Assembly (NCBI GenBank): GCA_029561505.1
Contig: JAKQXK010000530.1
Span: forward strand, 1-7,777
Origin: Spirochaetota bacterium
Lineage (GTDB): Bacteria > Spirochaetota > Leptospiria > Turneriellales > Turneriellaceae
Reading direction: 5' to 3'
Length of the DNA: 7,777 nt
Below, piece by piece: positions 1-6,574 of the stretch. Each line of letters begins with the position of its first letter. Positions within the stretch are counted from its first letter, which is position 1. Both the position numbers and the translations under genes were made by a program. Below the pieces are notes generated by a model, which was given only the letters and a program-made list of their open reading frames with translations, had not been told where the DNA came from and ran no database searches.

Positions 1-1796
1 TGTGGCCGGGCAACACCCTTTACGCCGGTTATGGTGAAAATACCGGGGCGTTCTTCGGTCTGCGATTCGCGCAATACATCAGCCAGCTTTCGCTGCAGGC
101 AAGCACTCCCACAGACGCGGGTGCATTTTTGGGCGGCGGAATTCTCATTGGGCGTGAACGCTACGCTACGGGTATCACCGCCCTCGGCCGTTATCTTGAG
201 ATTCGCCTCGACGACCCTGTGCCTGAACGCAAGCAAGAAGGTTTCTTCTTTCTTTCAGAAAACTTTACATTTCTTGAGCTGATACGCACAATCGAGGCGG
301 CCAAAAAAGATGCACAGATTCGCGGCATTCTGATTACCGGCCGTGATTTTCATGGCGGCTGGGGCCAGGCAGAAGAGCTGCGCGCGGTATTGCTCAGCTT
401 TCAGCAGAAAAAGCCTGTTTATGCGTATCTGGAAAATGCAGGTAACAAAGAATATTATATCGCGAGTATGGCTGACCGCATCTTCATGCCCCAATCGGCC
501 ATGCTCGATGTCTCAGGCCTCAAGGCTGAGGCTTATTTCGTCAAAGATCTGCTGAATAAGGTTGGCGTCAAAGCCGACTTCATCGCGCTGGGCGATTACA
601 AATCGGCCCCCGACCGCATGACAAGGTCAGAACCCACCAAATTTGACCGTGAGCAGCTCGAAGGTATTCTGAAGTCGGGCGTCGGCGAAATGAAGGCCGC
701 GATTCTTGCAGGCCGGCTGCGCGTGAAAGACGTGAATCTTGACGGCATCATGGACAAAGGCTTCTATTCGGCGACGCGCGCGCAAGAAGTGGGGTTGATC
801 GACGAAACTGCATACCTAAGCGACGTTGAGAACCAGCTCACCGCACAGGGCATATCAGCCATGCCATGGCGTGTCTCTGCTGCAGACTATTCGAAGACGC
901 GCTTTTACGACGATACCTGGGGCACCAAACCCGCGATTGCAGTCGTTGTGCTCTCTGGTGAAATCATGTCAGGCACGTCGCGCTCAGAAGGCCTCTTTAA
1001 CGGCGGTACAGTTGGGTCAGATACGGTTCTTGAGCTGATGAACAGTATTCGCGACGACGGCAACATCAAAGGCATGGTGCTGCGCATTGACTCGCCGGGT
1101 GGTTCAAGTCTCGCATCTGATATCATGTGGAACAAAATTCGCGAGGTCAAAAAGGCGCGTGGCAATGATTTTCCGATTGTGGTGTCGATTGGCAACGTTG
1201 CGGCTTCGGGTGGTTATTACCTGGCAGTCGGCGGCGACGAAATTCTCGCGAGCAATAACAGTATCACGGGTTCAATTGGCATCTTCACGGGTAAATTTAA
1301 TGTCAAGGGGCTTTACGACTGGCTGGGAGTACGCAAGTACACCTTCAAAACCCATAAGAACGCCGCGCTTTATACAGAATCTGACAGCTTCAGCGATGAA
1401 GAGCGACTGCTGATACGAGAGCACCTAACTGAATTCTATGACCTGTTTCTTAAACGCGTTGGCGATAACCGGGGGCAATCACCCGAGGCGATTAAACCGC
1501 TCGCCGGCGGACGTGTGTATAGCGGTAAAGATGCGATTGCTAAAAAACTCATCGATAAACAGGGTGGTCTCTTGCTTGCCCTGCAGATCGTGCGTGAAAA
1601 GGCAGAAATCGACGAGAACTATTACAACCTGCAGGTCTACCCGAGCGAGGCGCAGAACCTGCTATCGTTGGGCGATCCGCGTAAGCTGATGCTGCCGGGT
1701 TTGTTGCGCGAAGCAGCACGGCTCGTCGGCAAAACCGAAAGCATCAAAGATGAGAAAATGCTCTTTCTGATGCCGTACGAAATTGAGATTCGTTGA
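1..1796 (+). CDS. sppA: SppA-type signal peptide peptidase (S49 family), 5' partial
   Basis: This is a membrane-associated serine protease of the SppA/protease IV family, which degrades signal peptides after they are cleaved from secreted proteins. The frame (codons from base 3) is open to the left edge, so the true start is outside the window and 597 residues are visible. A TTG at 129 could be mistaken for the start, but the 42 codons before it read as coherent protein. Two tandem S49 domains are visible. The first carries NKEYYIASMADRI and the general-base lysine in GDYKSA (codon 600-602). The second carries the nucleophile serine in NVAASGGYY (codon 1206-1208). The Lys-to-Ser spacing of 202 residues is close to the 200 of E. 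coli SppA, so the enzyme is probably active. The first 60 or so visible residues, glycine- and aromatic-rich, look like beta strands rather than the usual membrane anchor. The stop is one base before the next gene, suggesting an operon. Confidence 0.93.
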   Translation, partial: WPGNTLYAGYGENTGAFFGLRFAQYISQLSLQASTPTDAGAFLGGGILIGRERYATGITALGRYLEIRLDDPVPERKQEGFFFLSENFTFLELIRTIEAAKKDAQIRGILITGRDFHGGWGQAEELRAVLLSFQQKKPVYAYLENAGNKEYYIASMADRIFMPQSAMLDVSGLKAEAYFVKDLLNKVGVKADFIALGDYKSAPDRMTRSEPTKFDREQLEGILKSGVGEMKAAILAGRLRVKDVNLDGIMDKGFYSATRAQEVGLIDETAYLSDVENQLTAQGISAMPWRVSAADYSKTRFYDDTWGTKPAIAVVVLSGEIMSGTSRSEGLFNGGTVGSDTVLELMNSIRDDGNIKGMVLRIDSPGGSSLASDIMWNKIREVKKARGNDFPIVVSIGNVAASGGYYLAVGGDEILASNNSITGSIGIFTGKFNVKGLYDWLGVRKYTFKTHKNAALYTESDSFSDEERLLIREHLTEFYDLFLKRVGDNRGQSPEAIKPLAGGRVYSGKDAIAKKLIDKQGGLLLALQIVREKAEIDENYYNLQVYPSEAQNLLSLGDPRKLMLPGLLREAARLVGKTESIKDEKMLFLMPYEIEIR

Positions 1797-1797
1797 A

Positions 1798-2649
1798 ATG
1801 CCGAAATCGCACGCACACATCGTCTGCTGTAACTTCGCGCCGTTGCTCGCGAAAAGCGCGGGCAACCGCAGGCGCATTCTCGAGTGGGCCCGGCAACTCG
1901 CAGAGTCGAATGCAGCACCAGACCTTGTGGTTTTTCCCGAATTGGCGCTCAGCGGCTACCTGCTCGAGAGTCTCGTCGCAGAGAGTACGCTCAGCGCAGA
2001 TGATCTGTCTGAATTTGCAGCTGACCTGGCGTCGACGGGGCTCGCAGAAACTGAGTTCGTGATCGGTCTGCCGCTTGCCGAGCGCGGCGAGATCTATAAC
2101 GCAGCTGCTGTGCTCAGGTCAGGGCAGGTGATGCACATTCACCGCAAACTTTTTCTGCCGACATATGGCATGTTTGACGAAGCCCGTTACTTTAACCGTG
2201 GCACCCGGTTTTCAACTTACGATGGCGCCCTCGGAAAAACTGTAGTGCTGATCTGTGAAGACGCATGGCATGCAGAACTTGCATATGCAGCTTCGATCGC
2301 TGACGCCGATGCCGTGGTTGTTATCTCAGCTTCGCCAGCGCGCGGCGAAACCGGTGGTAACGCGTTCGCTTCGACAGTGCGGTGGCGCAACCGGCTGCAG
2401 ACATTTTCTGAGTCATACGGTCAGGTGTTCGTCTACTGCAACCGCGGTGGCGTCGAAGACGGGGTGCTGTTCGATGGTTCAAGTTTTGTGCTCGACCACG
2501 AAGCAAATTTTATCGTGCGTGAAAGCTCTGGCGCTGATTATTCAGGTTATTTTCTGGGTAATCGCGCCATGCGGCACGCAGGTTTTTCAGGCAATTCGGC
2601 GCGGCAGAACGACCGGGCCCTCATATTAAAAATTCTTTCTGGGCTTTGA
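1798..2649 (+). CDS. Carbon-nitrogen hydrolase, NAD+ synthetase glutaminase-domain-like
   Basis: A 283-residue cytoplasmic protein of the nitrilase superfamily, which hydrolyses amide or nitrile C-N bonds. The catalytic triad is visible: Glu48 in FPELALSGY, Lys117 in HRKLFLPTYG and Cys153 in ICEDAWH. The sequences around it (FDEARYF at 126-132, SASP at 177-180, then FDGSSFVLD near 225-233) resemble the N-terminal glutaminase domain of glutamine-dependent NAD+ synthetase more than an omega-amidase or nitrilase. No synthetase (ATP-binding) domain follows; the protein ends at about the usual length of a single domain. It may feed ammonia to a separately encoded NadE, or act on another amide; substrate is unknown. 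I chose ATG 1798, one base after the sppA stop, over an in-frame TTG at 1783 inside sppA. No good Shine-Dalgarno is visible, so translation is probably coupled to sppA. Its stop abuts that of the convergent neighbour. Confidence 0.88.
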   Translation: MPKSHAHIVCCNFAPLLAKSAGNRRRILEWARQLAESNAAPDLVVFPELALSGYLLESLVAESTLSADDLSEFAADLASTGLAETEFVIGLPLAERGEIYNAAAVLRSGQVMHIHRKLFLPTYGMFDEARYFNRGTRFSTYDGALGKTVVLICEDAWHAELAYAASIADADAVVVISASPARGETGGNAFASTVRWRNRLQTFSESYGQVFVYCNRGGVEDGVLFDGSSFVLDHEANFIVRESSGADYSGYFLGNRAMRHAGFSGNSARQNDRALILKILSGL

Positions 2650-3321
2650 TCAGGGCAAAAGGCGATTCAGATATTCACGCTCGCGGTCTTCGATCGCCTG
2701 CATGAAGGGTTCGGCATTTTTTACCGATCTGAATGATCGGTAACCTTCCATAAAAAATTCCATAATGTACTCAACGCCCAGCGCCCGCGCAGCATATTGC
2801 GTAGGCTTTATGACAAAACCGAGAAGAGGTATATGCGCCAGACGGTGAAAAAAACGCGTCGTTTCCATGAGCAGCTGCAGCTGCTGCTCTCTTTCGTCTT
2901 TATTATTCAACGCCCGGTAACAGGCTTCAAAGTCTTCGAGTGTCAGCGCATGTTTCTTGCGTGATTTCATAAACTCACGCGCCACGCGCAGGTCAAGTTC
3001 GTCTGTCAGCTCATTGAGTTGTTTGAGCTGGGTGACGCGAGTAATGCGCTTGGGGTTTACCGCGGCCGACAACTTTTCGTAAATTTTGTTGAATGCGGCG
3101 TCGCGGCTGGCCTTGTCGCCAGCGCCATAAATCTGCTCAAAAAAATACTTCGAAATCTTGGTGTATTCGGGATTCTTAAAGTAGTCGTCGTACGTCTGGC
3201 GCAGGCGGTCTACCTGCACCTTTCGCACCTGATCGACAATAAAGAGTTCGTCTGAGCTCGCATCGTCGAGCGCAGATTTTGGCTCTTCGGCCTTTTCTTT
3301 CTTTTTTTTGCCGAAAGCCAT
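2650..3321 (-). CDS. Hypothetical helical protein with FFLEELY-like motif
   Basis: A 223-residue protein with no signal peptide and no membrane segment, so probably cytoplasmic. It starts with a lysine-rich stretch (GKKKKEK, residues 4-10) and an acidic low-complexity linker to about residue 25. A predicted mostly helical body follows. Residues 59-66 (YFFEQIYG), followed by a charged stretch ending in RDAAF, resemble the motif that names a group of uncharacterised bacterial proteins (FFLEELY motif proteins). That assignment is from memory and needs a profile search. The ATG at 3321 lies 8 bases after the enoyl-CoA hydratase stop, so it is probably the last gene of the minus-strand operon; no clear Shine-Dalgarno precedes it. 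A run of eight A (coding strand, 3302-3309) falls in the lysine codons right after the start. No biochemical function can be given. Position next to a crotonase hints at, but does not show, a link to acyl-CoA metabolism. Confidence 0.8.
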   Translation of the reverse strand: MAFGKKKKEKAEEPKSALDDASSDELFIVDQVRKVQVDRLRQTYDDYFKNPEYTKISKYFFEQIYGAGDKASRDAAFNKIYEKLSAAVNPKRITRVTQLKQLNELTDELDLRVAREFMKSRKKHALTLEDFEACYRALNNKDEREQQLQLLMETTRFFHRLAHIPLLGFVIKPTQYAARALGVEYIMEFFMEGYRSFRSVKNAEPFMQAIEDREREYLNRLLP

Positions 3322-3329
3322 TGCGTTGC

Positions 3330-4121
3330 TCAGAACTTCGCCGCGCGCTTTTCGAGAAACGCCGCGAGCCCTTCGTGAGCCTCGGCGCCACCGAACAGGC
3401 CAGAGAATTGTTCGGCCTCGAATTCAAGCGCCTGTGGCATCGGCTTATCACCGCCGTTGAGAATCGTGTGTTTCAGAATGCGAATCGCCTGAGGCCCAGA
3501 GCCCAGCACCTTGAGCGCTATCGCCTCTGCGTCGGCTATCAGGTTTGCCGCAGGGCTGAGTTTCGCCGCAAGACCGATGCGCAATGCGTCTTCGGCACCG
3601 ATGCGCTCTGAGGTGAGCGACAGGTAGGCGGCGTTGCTTAAGCCCACAAGGCGCTGCAGGCGCTGTGTGCCACCAAAACCGGGTATAAGCCCCAGCGTCG
3701 GTTCGGGCAGACCTACCTGAGCAGTGTCTGCAAAAATACGAATATCGGCCGCCATCGCGAGCTCAAGCCCACCGCCGAGTGCAAAACCGTTCACGGCCGC
3801 GATAAATATCACGGGCGATGCTTCCATACGAGAAAAAATACGGTGGCCGAGTTCAGAATATTCTTTTGCCTGCGCCACGGTCATGCCGCTCATCTCGCTG
3901 ATGTCTGCACCAGCGACGAAAGCTTTGCCGGCGCCCGTGATAATTGCCACGCGCGTTTTGGCCGATTCGAGTTCGGTAATCAGGTTATCGAGATCATGAA
4001 ATACGCCCGACGCAAGCGCGTTCATGGGGGGGGAGTTCAAAGTGACCAGCGCATATTCGACTGCTGCGCCAGACTTCAGCGTTGCCGTTTTTTTCTCAGT
4101 GCTCAGAAACCGATAAGACAT
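3330..4121 (-). CDS. Enoyl-CoA hydratase/isomerase (crotonase family)
   Basis: A 263-residue cytoplasmic enzyme of the crotonase superfamily; the likely reaction is hydration of trans-2-enoyl-CoA to 3-hydroxyacyl-CoA in fatty-acid beta-oxidation. Family hallmarks are all present: the CoA/oxyanion loop KAFVAGADISEM (residues 66-77), ALGGGLELAMAADIR (114-128) with Glu120, and LPEPTLGLIPGFGGTQRL (138-155) with Glu140. These two glutamates match the catalytic pair (Glu144/Glu164) of rat mitochondrial enoyl-CoA hydratase. The end, AFLEKRAAKF, is also typical, and the length is normal. Conservation of both glutamates favours a true hydratase over an isomerase, but the chain-length or pathway preference cannot be read. 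It lies 47 bases downstream of mqnC. A TTATAC hexamer (4135-4140, minus sense) precedes the ATG by 13 bases, with no convincing -35 box. The 5' part holds an A7 and a C8 tract. Confidence 0.93.
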   Translation of the reverse strand: MSYRFLSTEKKTATLKSGAAVEYALVTLNSPPMNALASGVFHDLDNLITELESAKTRVAIITGAGKAFVAGADISEMSGMTVAQAKEYSELGHRIFSRMEASPVIFIAAVNGFALGGGLELAMAADIRIFADTAQVGLPEPTLGLIPGFGGTQRLQRLVGLSNAAYLSLTSERIGAEDALRIGLAAKLSPAANLIADAEAIALKVLGSGPQAIRILKHTILNGGDKPMPQALEFEAEQFSGLFGGAEAHEGLAAFLEKRAAKF

Positions 4122-4168
4122 GGCGTGAAGCCGGGTATAAGAGACGCGCTGTCAACGCAAACGACACC

Positions 4169-5251
4169 TTAATTACCTTGATCGGTTTTCGCACCGCGTA
4201 CGTAGTTGAAACTGCGCCTGACCGGATTAAAACCGGCTTCTTCTATAAACTGAACGGATTCTGTCACTGATTTAAGCCCGAATGAGCGCAGCACGTTTTC
4301 TTCAATCACCGGCGAGTTGATGTCATCGGCGCCGAAATGCAGCGCCAGTTCGCCCAGCTGCTTGCCCGCAACCATGATAGAAACTTCAATGTGCTGAATG
4401 TTATCGAGAAAGAGGCGGCTCAGCGAAACCATCTTCAGGTATTCATGCGGCGCCACCTTGCGCAGTCTGAATTTTTTTGTCTGAGCCTGAAAGGTCCAGG
4501 GCACGAATGAGAGCACGCCCGAGGTTGCGTCTTGCAGCTCGCGCAGCCGCGTCAGGTGCGCGATGATTTCGTCGTCGGTTTCTTCGCTGCCCCAGACAAT
4601 GTTCGTTGAACTTTTGAGGCCTTGCTGCTGCGCGGTGCGCATCGCGCGCAACCACTCATCGGTCGACGCTTTTTTGGGTGAAAGTATATCGCGCATGCGG
4701 TCGGTGAGAATCTCAGCGCCTGCCCCGGGAAAACTGTGCATGCCGGCAGCTTTCAGCCCGGCAAAAACATCGACAAGGCTCTTGCCCGTGAGCTTTTCCA
4801 TGTAGAGCACTTCGACGGGTGAAAATGCGCGAATGTGCACTTCGGGAAATTTGTCTCTCACCGCGGCGAGCGTGTCTGTGTAGTATTGCATAGGCAGATC
4901 AGGGTTGACTCCCCCCTGAAGAAAAAGCTGCGGTGAGTCGAGCCGCATCGCTTCGTCGACCTTACGCAAGATTTCGTCTGCCGAAAGATTGTAACCCTTG
5001 CCAGAACCGACTTCATCCATGAACGAACAGAAGCTACATTCGACATTGCAGTAGTTGGTGTAGTTGACCACTCGAAAAGCCGTGTAAGAGACTTCGTCGG
5101 GTTTGTTCAACCGGTTGCGCACTTCAACCGCGGCATTGCCGAGGTCGCGAAAGTTGCCGTGGAGCCACAAATGTAGCGCGTCGGCAGAGCTCATACGCTC
5201 CCCTGCGAGCGTGCGATCGAGTATTGTCGTTGTCTGTTTTTGCTCGTTCAT
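4169..5251 (-). CDS. mqnC: Cyclic dehypoxanthinyl futalosine synthase MqnC (radical SAM)
   Basis: A 360-residue radical SAM enzyme that cyclises dehypoxanthinyl futalosine in the futalosine route to menaquinone. The [4Fe-4S]-binding motif CX3CX2C is at Cys68, Cys72 and Cys75 (codons 5048-5050 to 5027-5029), in a [14 protein letters not shown] context. Other family blocks are [14 protein letters not shown] (about 112-125), [16 protein letters not shown] and [17 protein letters not shown] and [10 protein letters not shown] follow towards the C-terminus. PWTFQ and EENV favour MqnC over the related aminofutalosine synthase MqnE; CofH is unlikely because nothing here suggests F420 synthesis. Length is typical. 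I take ATG 5251 as the start rather than the TTG one codon before it. That ATG overlaps the stop of the upstream barrel gene by one base (TGATG), with only a weak CAGGT upstream, so translation is probably coupled. No other mqn gene is in the window. Confidence 0.9.
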   Translation of the reverse strand: MNEQKQTTTILDRTLAGERMSSADALHLWLHGNFRDLGNAAVEVRNRLNKPDEVSYTAFRVVNYTNYCNVECSFCSFMDEVGSGKGYNLSADEILRKVDEAMRLDSPQLFLQGGVNPDLPMQYYTDTLAAVRDKFPEVHIRAFSPVEVLYMEKLTGKSLVDVFAGLKAAGMHSFPGAGAEILTDRMRDILSPKKASTDEWLRAMRTAQQQGLKSSTNIVWGSEETDDEIIAHLTRLRELQDATSGVLSFVPWTFQAQTKKFRLRKVAPHEYLKMVSLSRLFLDNIQHIEVSIMVAGKQLGELALHFGADDINSPVIEENVLRSFGLKSVTESVQFIEEAGFNPVRRSFNYVRGAKTDQGN

Positions 5252-6375
5252 CAAAATACCTGGCCGTTGATGCCCAGAAAAATCTGAAAGCGGTTGCCGC
5301 CGGCGGCAAAAAAAGGCGCCTCGATGCGCGAAAAGACTGCGCTGCGGCTACCAGCCACACCGTCGGGTAAATCAAGAATGAAGCCGAAGCCTGCGCCGGC
5401 GTGTAAGCGTCTGCCGTTGAATTCGCGGTCAAAGACTGCCGCGTCGGCGACGAGCCAAAGGTTGAGCGGCCCTGCCGCATGGATAATCGCGTCGAGGTTA
5501 GCGATCGAAAACGCGGGGGCCCTGAATTCAGAGAAAGAATAACCCGCAACGCGGCGATAGCGCGCTTCAGGGCCGCCGACCGAGAACGACTGTATGACGT
5601 CTTGTGCGTGGCCGGGCAGGGCGAAATTGGTTGCGCCAGCGCGCACGGCGGCCATGAGGCGAACTGAGTTGCCCCATGGCGCTGCGCCACCTCGCACAAT
5701 GATTTCATTGACGACTGCGTCTTGCCTTGCATTACTGAGATCGGTGCCGTTGCTGCGCCAAACGTAAACTTCGCCCTGCACGAGCCTCTGCGCTTCGACG
5801 CTGGCGTAAGCCGCGACGCCTTGAATCGCATAAGGCTTTGGCGCAGTCATATTGAAATAGCCGAGGCTCACCTGGTGCACGAGGTAGGCACCCGGCGAAG
5901 AAACCTGAAGCGCGGTGTTTGTGGTCTCACGCCGTGAGAGCTCGTAACGCTGAGCGCCAACTGAATAGCGCAGCGAAAGTTCGCGGTAGCGTGCTTCGGC
6001 ATAGACCGCCCCTCGATAGAAGGGGGCGTTCAACGAAACAGACTTGGTCTCGGCGCCGGTCGAAGCATCGACAATATGGTTCAGGTTCTGGTAATCGAAA
6101 ACGTGTACTTTGCCAAAAGCTCCCAGCCGCAAATGATTGAAAAATCCGTAGGCATAATCGGCGTAAAGTGAATCAAGATCGTATTCAAACGCCAAAAAAT
6201 CTTTGCGGTAGAGTAATTCGTTTGCGTATAGCCTGTACTGCGCAGTAGCGAAGCTATAGCCCGGCGCCGCAGCCACGCTGCCTGCGAGCTGGTATTCCTG
6301 GTAGAGCGCATGCGCCGGCGCGGCAAAGGTCAAAGCTACAATAACTGAGCAGCCAATGCGGTTCAGGTGTGTCAC
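5251..6375 (-). CDS. Predicted outer-membrane beta-barrel protein, function unknown
   Basis: I do not recognise a named family. With the GTG at 6375 as start the protein has 374 residues and begins with a good Sec signal peptide: Arg6, a hydrophobic core (about residues 10-19) and a PAHA cleavage site near residue 23. The mature part is rich in alternating aromatic/small residues and Tyr/Phe/Gly-rich stretches such as [10 protein letters not shown] and [15 protein letters not shown], and it ends [13 protein letters not shown] terminal phenylalanine after an alternating strand is the usual outer-membrane assembly (BAM) signal. This supports an outer-membrane barrel, possibly a porin or transporter. 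The frame also opens from a TTG at 6438, but the extra 21 residues (several Cys and Arg) do not look like a signal peptide, so the GTG is preferred; neither has a clear ribosome site. It is the first gene of the minus-strand cluster, and its TGA overlaps the mqnC start by one base. Confidence 0.78.
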   Translation of the reverse strand: MTHLNRIGCSVIVALTFAAPAHALYQEYQLAGSVAAAPGYSFATAQYRLYANELLYRKDFLAFEYDLDSLYADYAYGFFNHLRLGAFGKVHVFDYQNLNHIVDASTGAETKSVSLNAPFYRGAVYAEARYRELSLRYSVGAQRYELSRRETTNTALQVSSPGAYLVHQVSLGYFNMTAPKPYAIQGVAAYASVEAQRLVQGEVYVWRSNGTDLSNARQDAVVNEIIVRGGAAPWGNSVRLMAAVRAGATNFALPGHAQDVIQSFSVGGPEARYRRVAGYSFSEFRAPAFSIANLDAIIHAAGPLNLWLVADAAVFDREFNGRRLHAGAGFGFILDLPDGVAGSRSAVFSRIEAPFFAAGGNRFQIFLGINGQVF

Positions 6376-6454
6376 GTGCAGGCATCGACGACCCGTCGCG
6401 CAGGGGGTAAAGCCTTTCGCACAGGCTCTTGGGCTCAAAAGGCGAAAAAAAGTC

Positions 6455-6466
6455 CGTTCGTGAACG
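6455..6466. repeat. Short inverted repeat, CGTTC/GAACG arms
   Basis: CGTTCGTGAACG has two perfect 5-base arms around two bases. It may be an operator-type site in the divergent control region. At this length it could also occur by chance. Confidence 0.35.
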
Positions 6467-6479
6467 CGCGTACGTCTTT

Positions 6480-6509
6480 TTGATTGACGGCAACGTCAGT
6501 GCGTATGAA
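6480..6509 (+). promoter_or_regulatory. Candidate sigma-70-type promoter for the PorV-like gene
   Basis: TTGATT (6480-6485) and TATGAA (6504-6509) are separated by 18 bases and each match four of six consensus positions. Transcription would begin near 6516 and leave a leader of about 60 bases. The match is weak and the -10 hexamer overlaps the inverted repeat at 6506-6522. Confidence 0.3.
6485..6498. repeat. Short inverted repeat, TGACG/CGTCA arms
   Basis: TGACGGCAACGTCA has perfect 5-base arms around a 4-base centre. It lies in the spacer of the candidate plus-strand promoter, where a bound regulator could affect transcription. A chance match is possible. Confidence 0.4.
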
Positions 6510-6522
6510 ACCGTCGGTTTCA
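6506..6522. repeat. Inverted repeat, 7-base arms (possible operator)
   Basis: TGAAACC-GTC-GGTTTCA has perfect 7-base arms around three bases, the strongest dyad in the window's control region. It overlaps the candidate -10 box and start point of the plus-strand promoter, the usual place for a repressor operator. No T-run follows on either strand, so it is not an intrinsic terminator. Confidence 0.5.
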
Positions 6523-6558
6523 CCTGCGTAAATTTCAGGTACCGGAGCTTTTTTTGTT

Positions 6559-6567
6559 AAAGAAGAG
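6559..6567 (+). promoter_or_regulatory. Ribosome binding site deciding the PorV-like start
   Basis: AAAGAAGAG carries a GA-rich Shine-Dalgarno-like core (6562-6567). It is 7 bases from the ATG at 6575 but only one base from the ATG at 6569, so it favours 6575 as the start. Confidence 0.6.
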
Positions 6568-6574
6568 AATGACG

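Larger units (their letters stand above)
6376..6574. promoter_or_regulatory. Divergent intergenic region between two barrel genes
   Basis: This gap of 199 bases lies between the start of the minus-strand barrel gene and that of the plus-strand PorV-like gene. It should hold the promoters of both. It contains three short inverted repeats (listed separately), A7 and T7 runs at 6445-6451 and 6549-6555, and one weak plus-strand promoter candidate. No convincing promoter was found for the minus-strand operon. One short plus-strand open frame (6429-6560) crosses it but lacks supporting evidence. Confidence 0.6.

Noticed and set aside
2255..2629. A 124-codon plus-strand open frame inside the carbon-nitrogen hydrolase
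   Set aside because: The hydrolase frame carries the full catalytic triad across this region; the alternative frame has no coherent protein character.
2641..2665. Possible bidirectional terminator at the convergent gene junction
   Set aside because: The GGGC copies are in the same orientation rather than inverted, no stable stem forms, and no T-run follows on either strand.
4122..4168. Promoter or terminator between mqnC and the enoyl-CoA hydratase gene
   Set aside because: A TTATAC box is present, but no -35 box lies at suitable spacing and no hairpin with a T-run is seen, so neither is listed as a feature.
5124..5831. A 235-codon minus-strand open frame overlapping the barrel gene and the start of mqnC
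   Set aside because: It is in another frame of two well-supported genes and rich in Ser/Arg/Ala as GC-biased shadow frames are. It shows no motif or ribosome site.
6376..6438. Upstream extension of the minus-strand barrel gene to TTG 6438
   Set aside because: The added residues are rich in Cys and Arg and would bury the signal peptide; GTG 6375 gives a normal signal peptide length. No ribosome site settles it, so some doubt remains.
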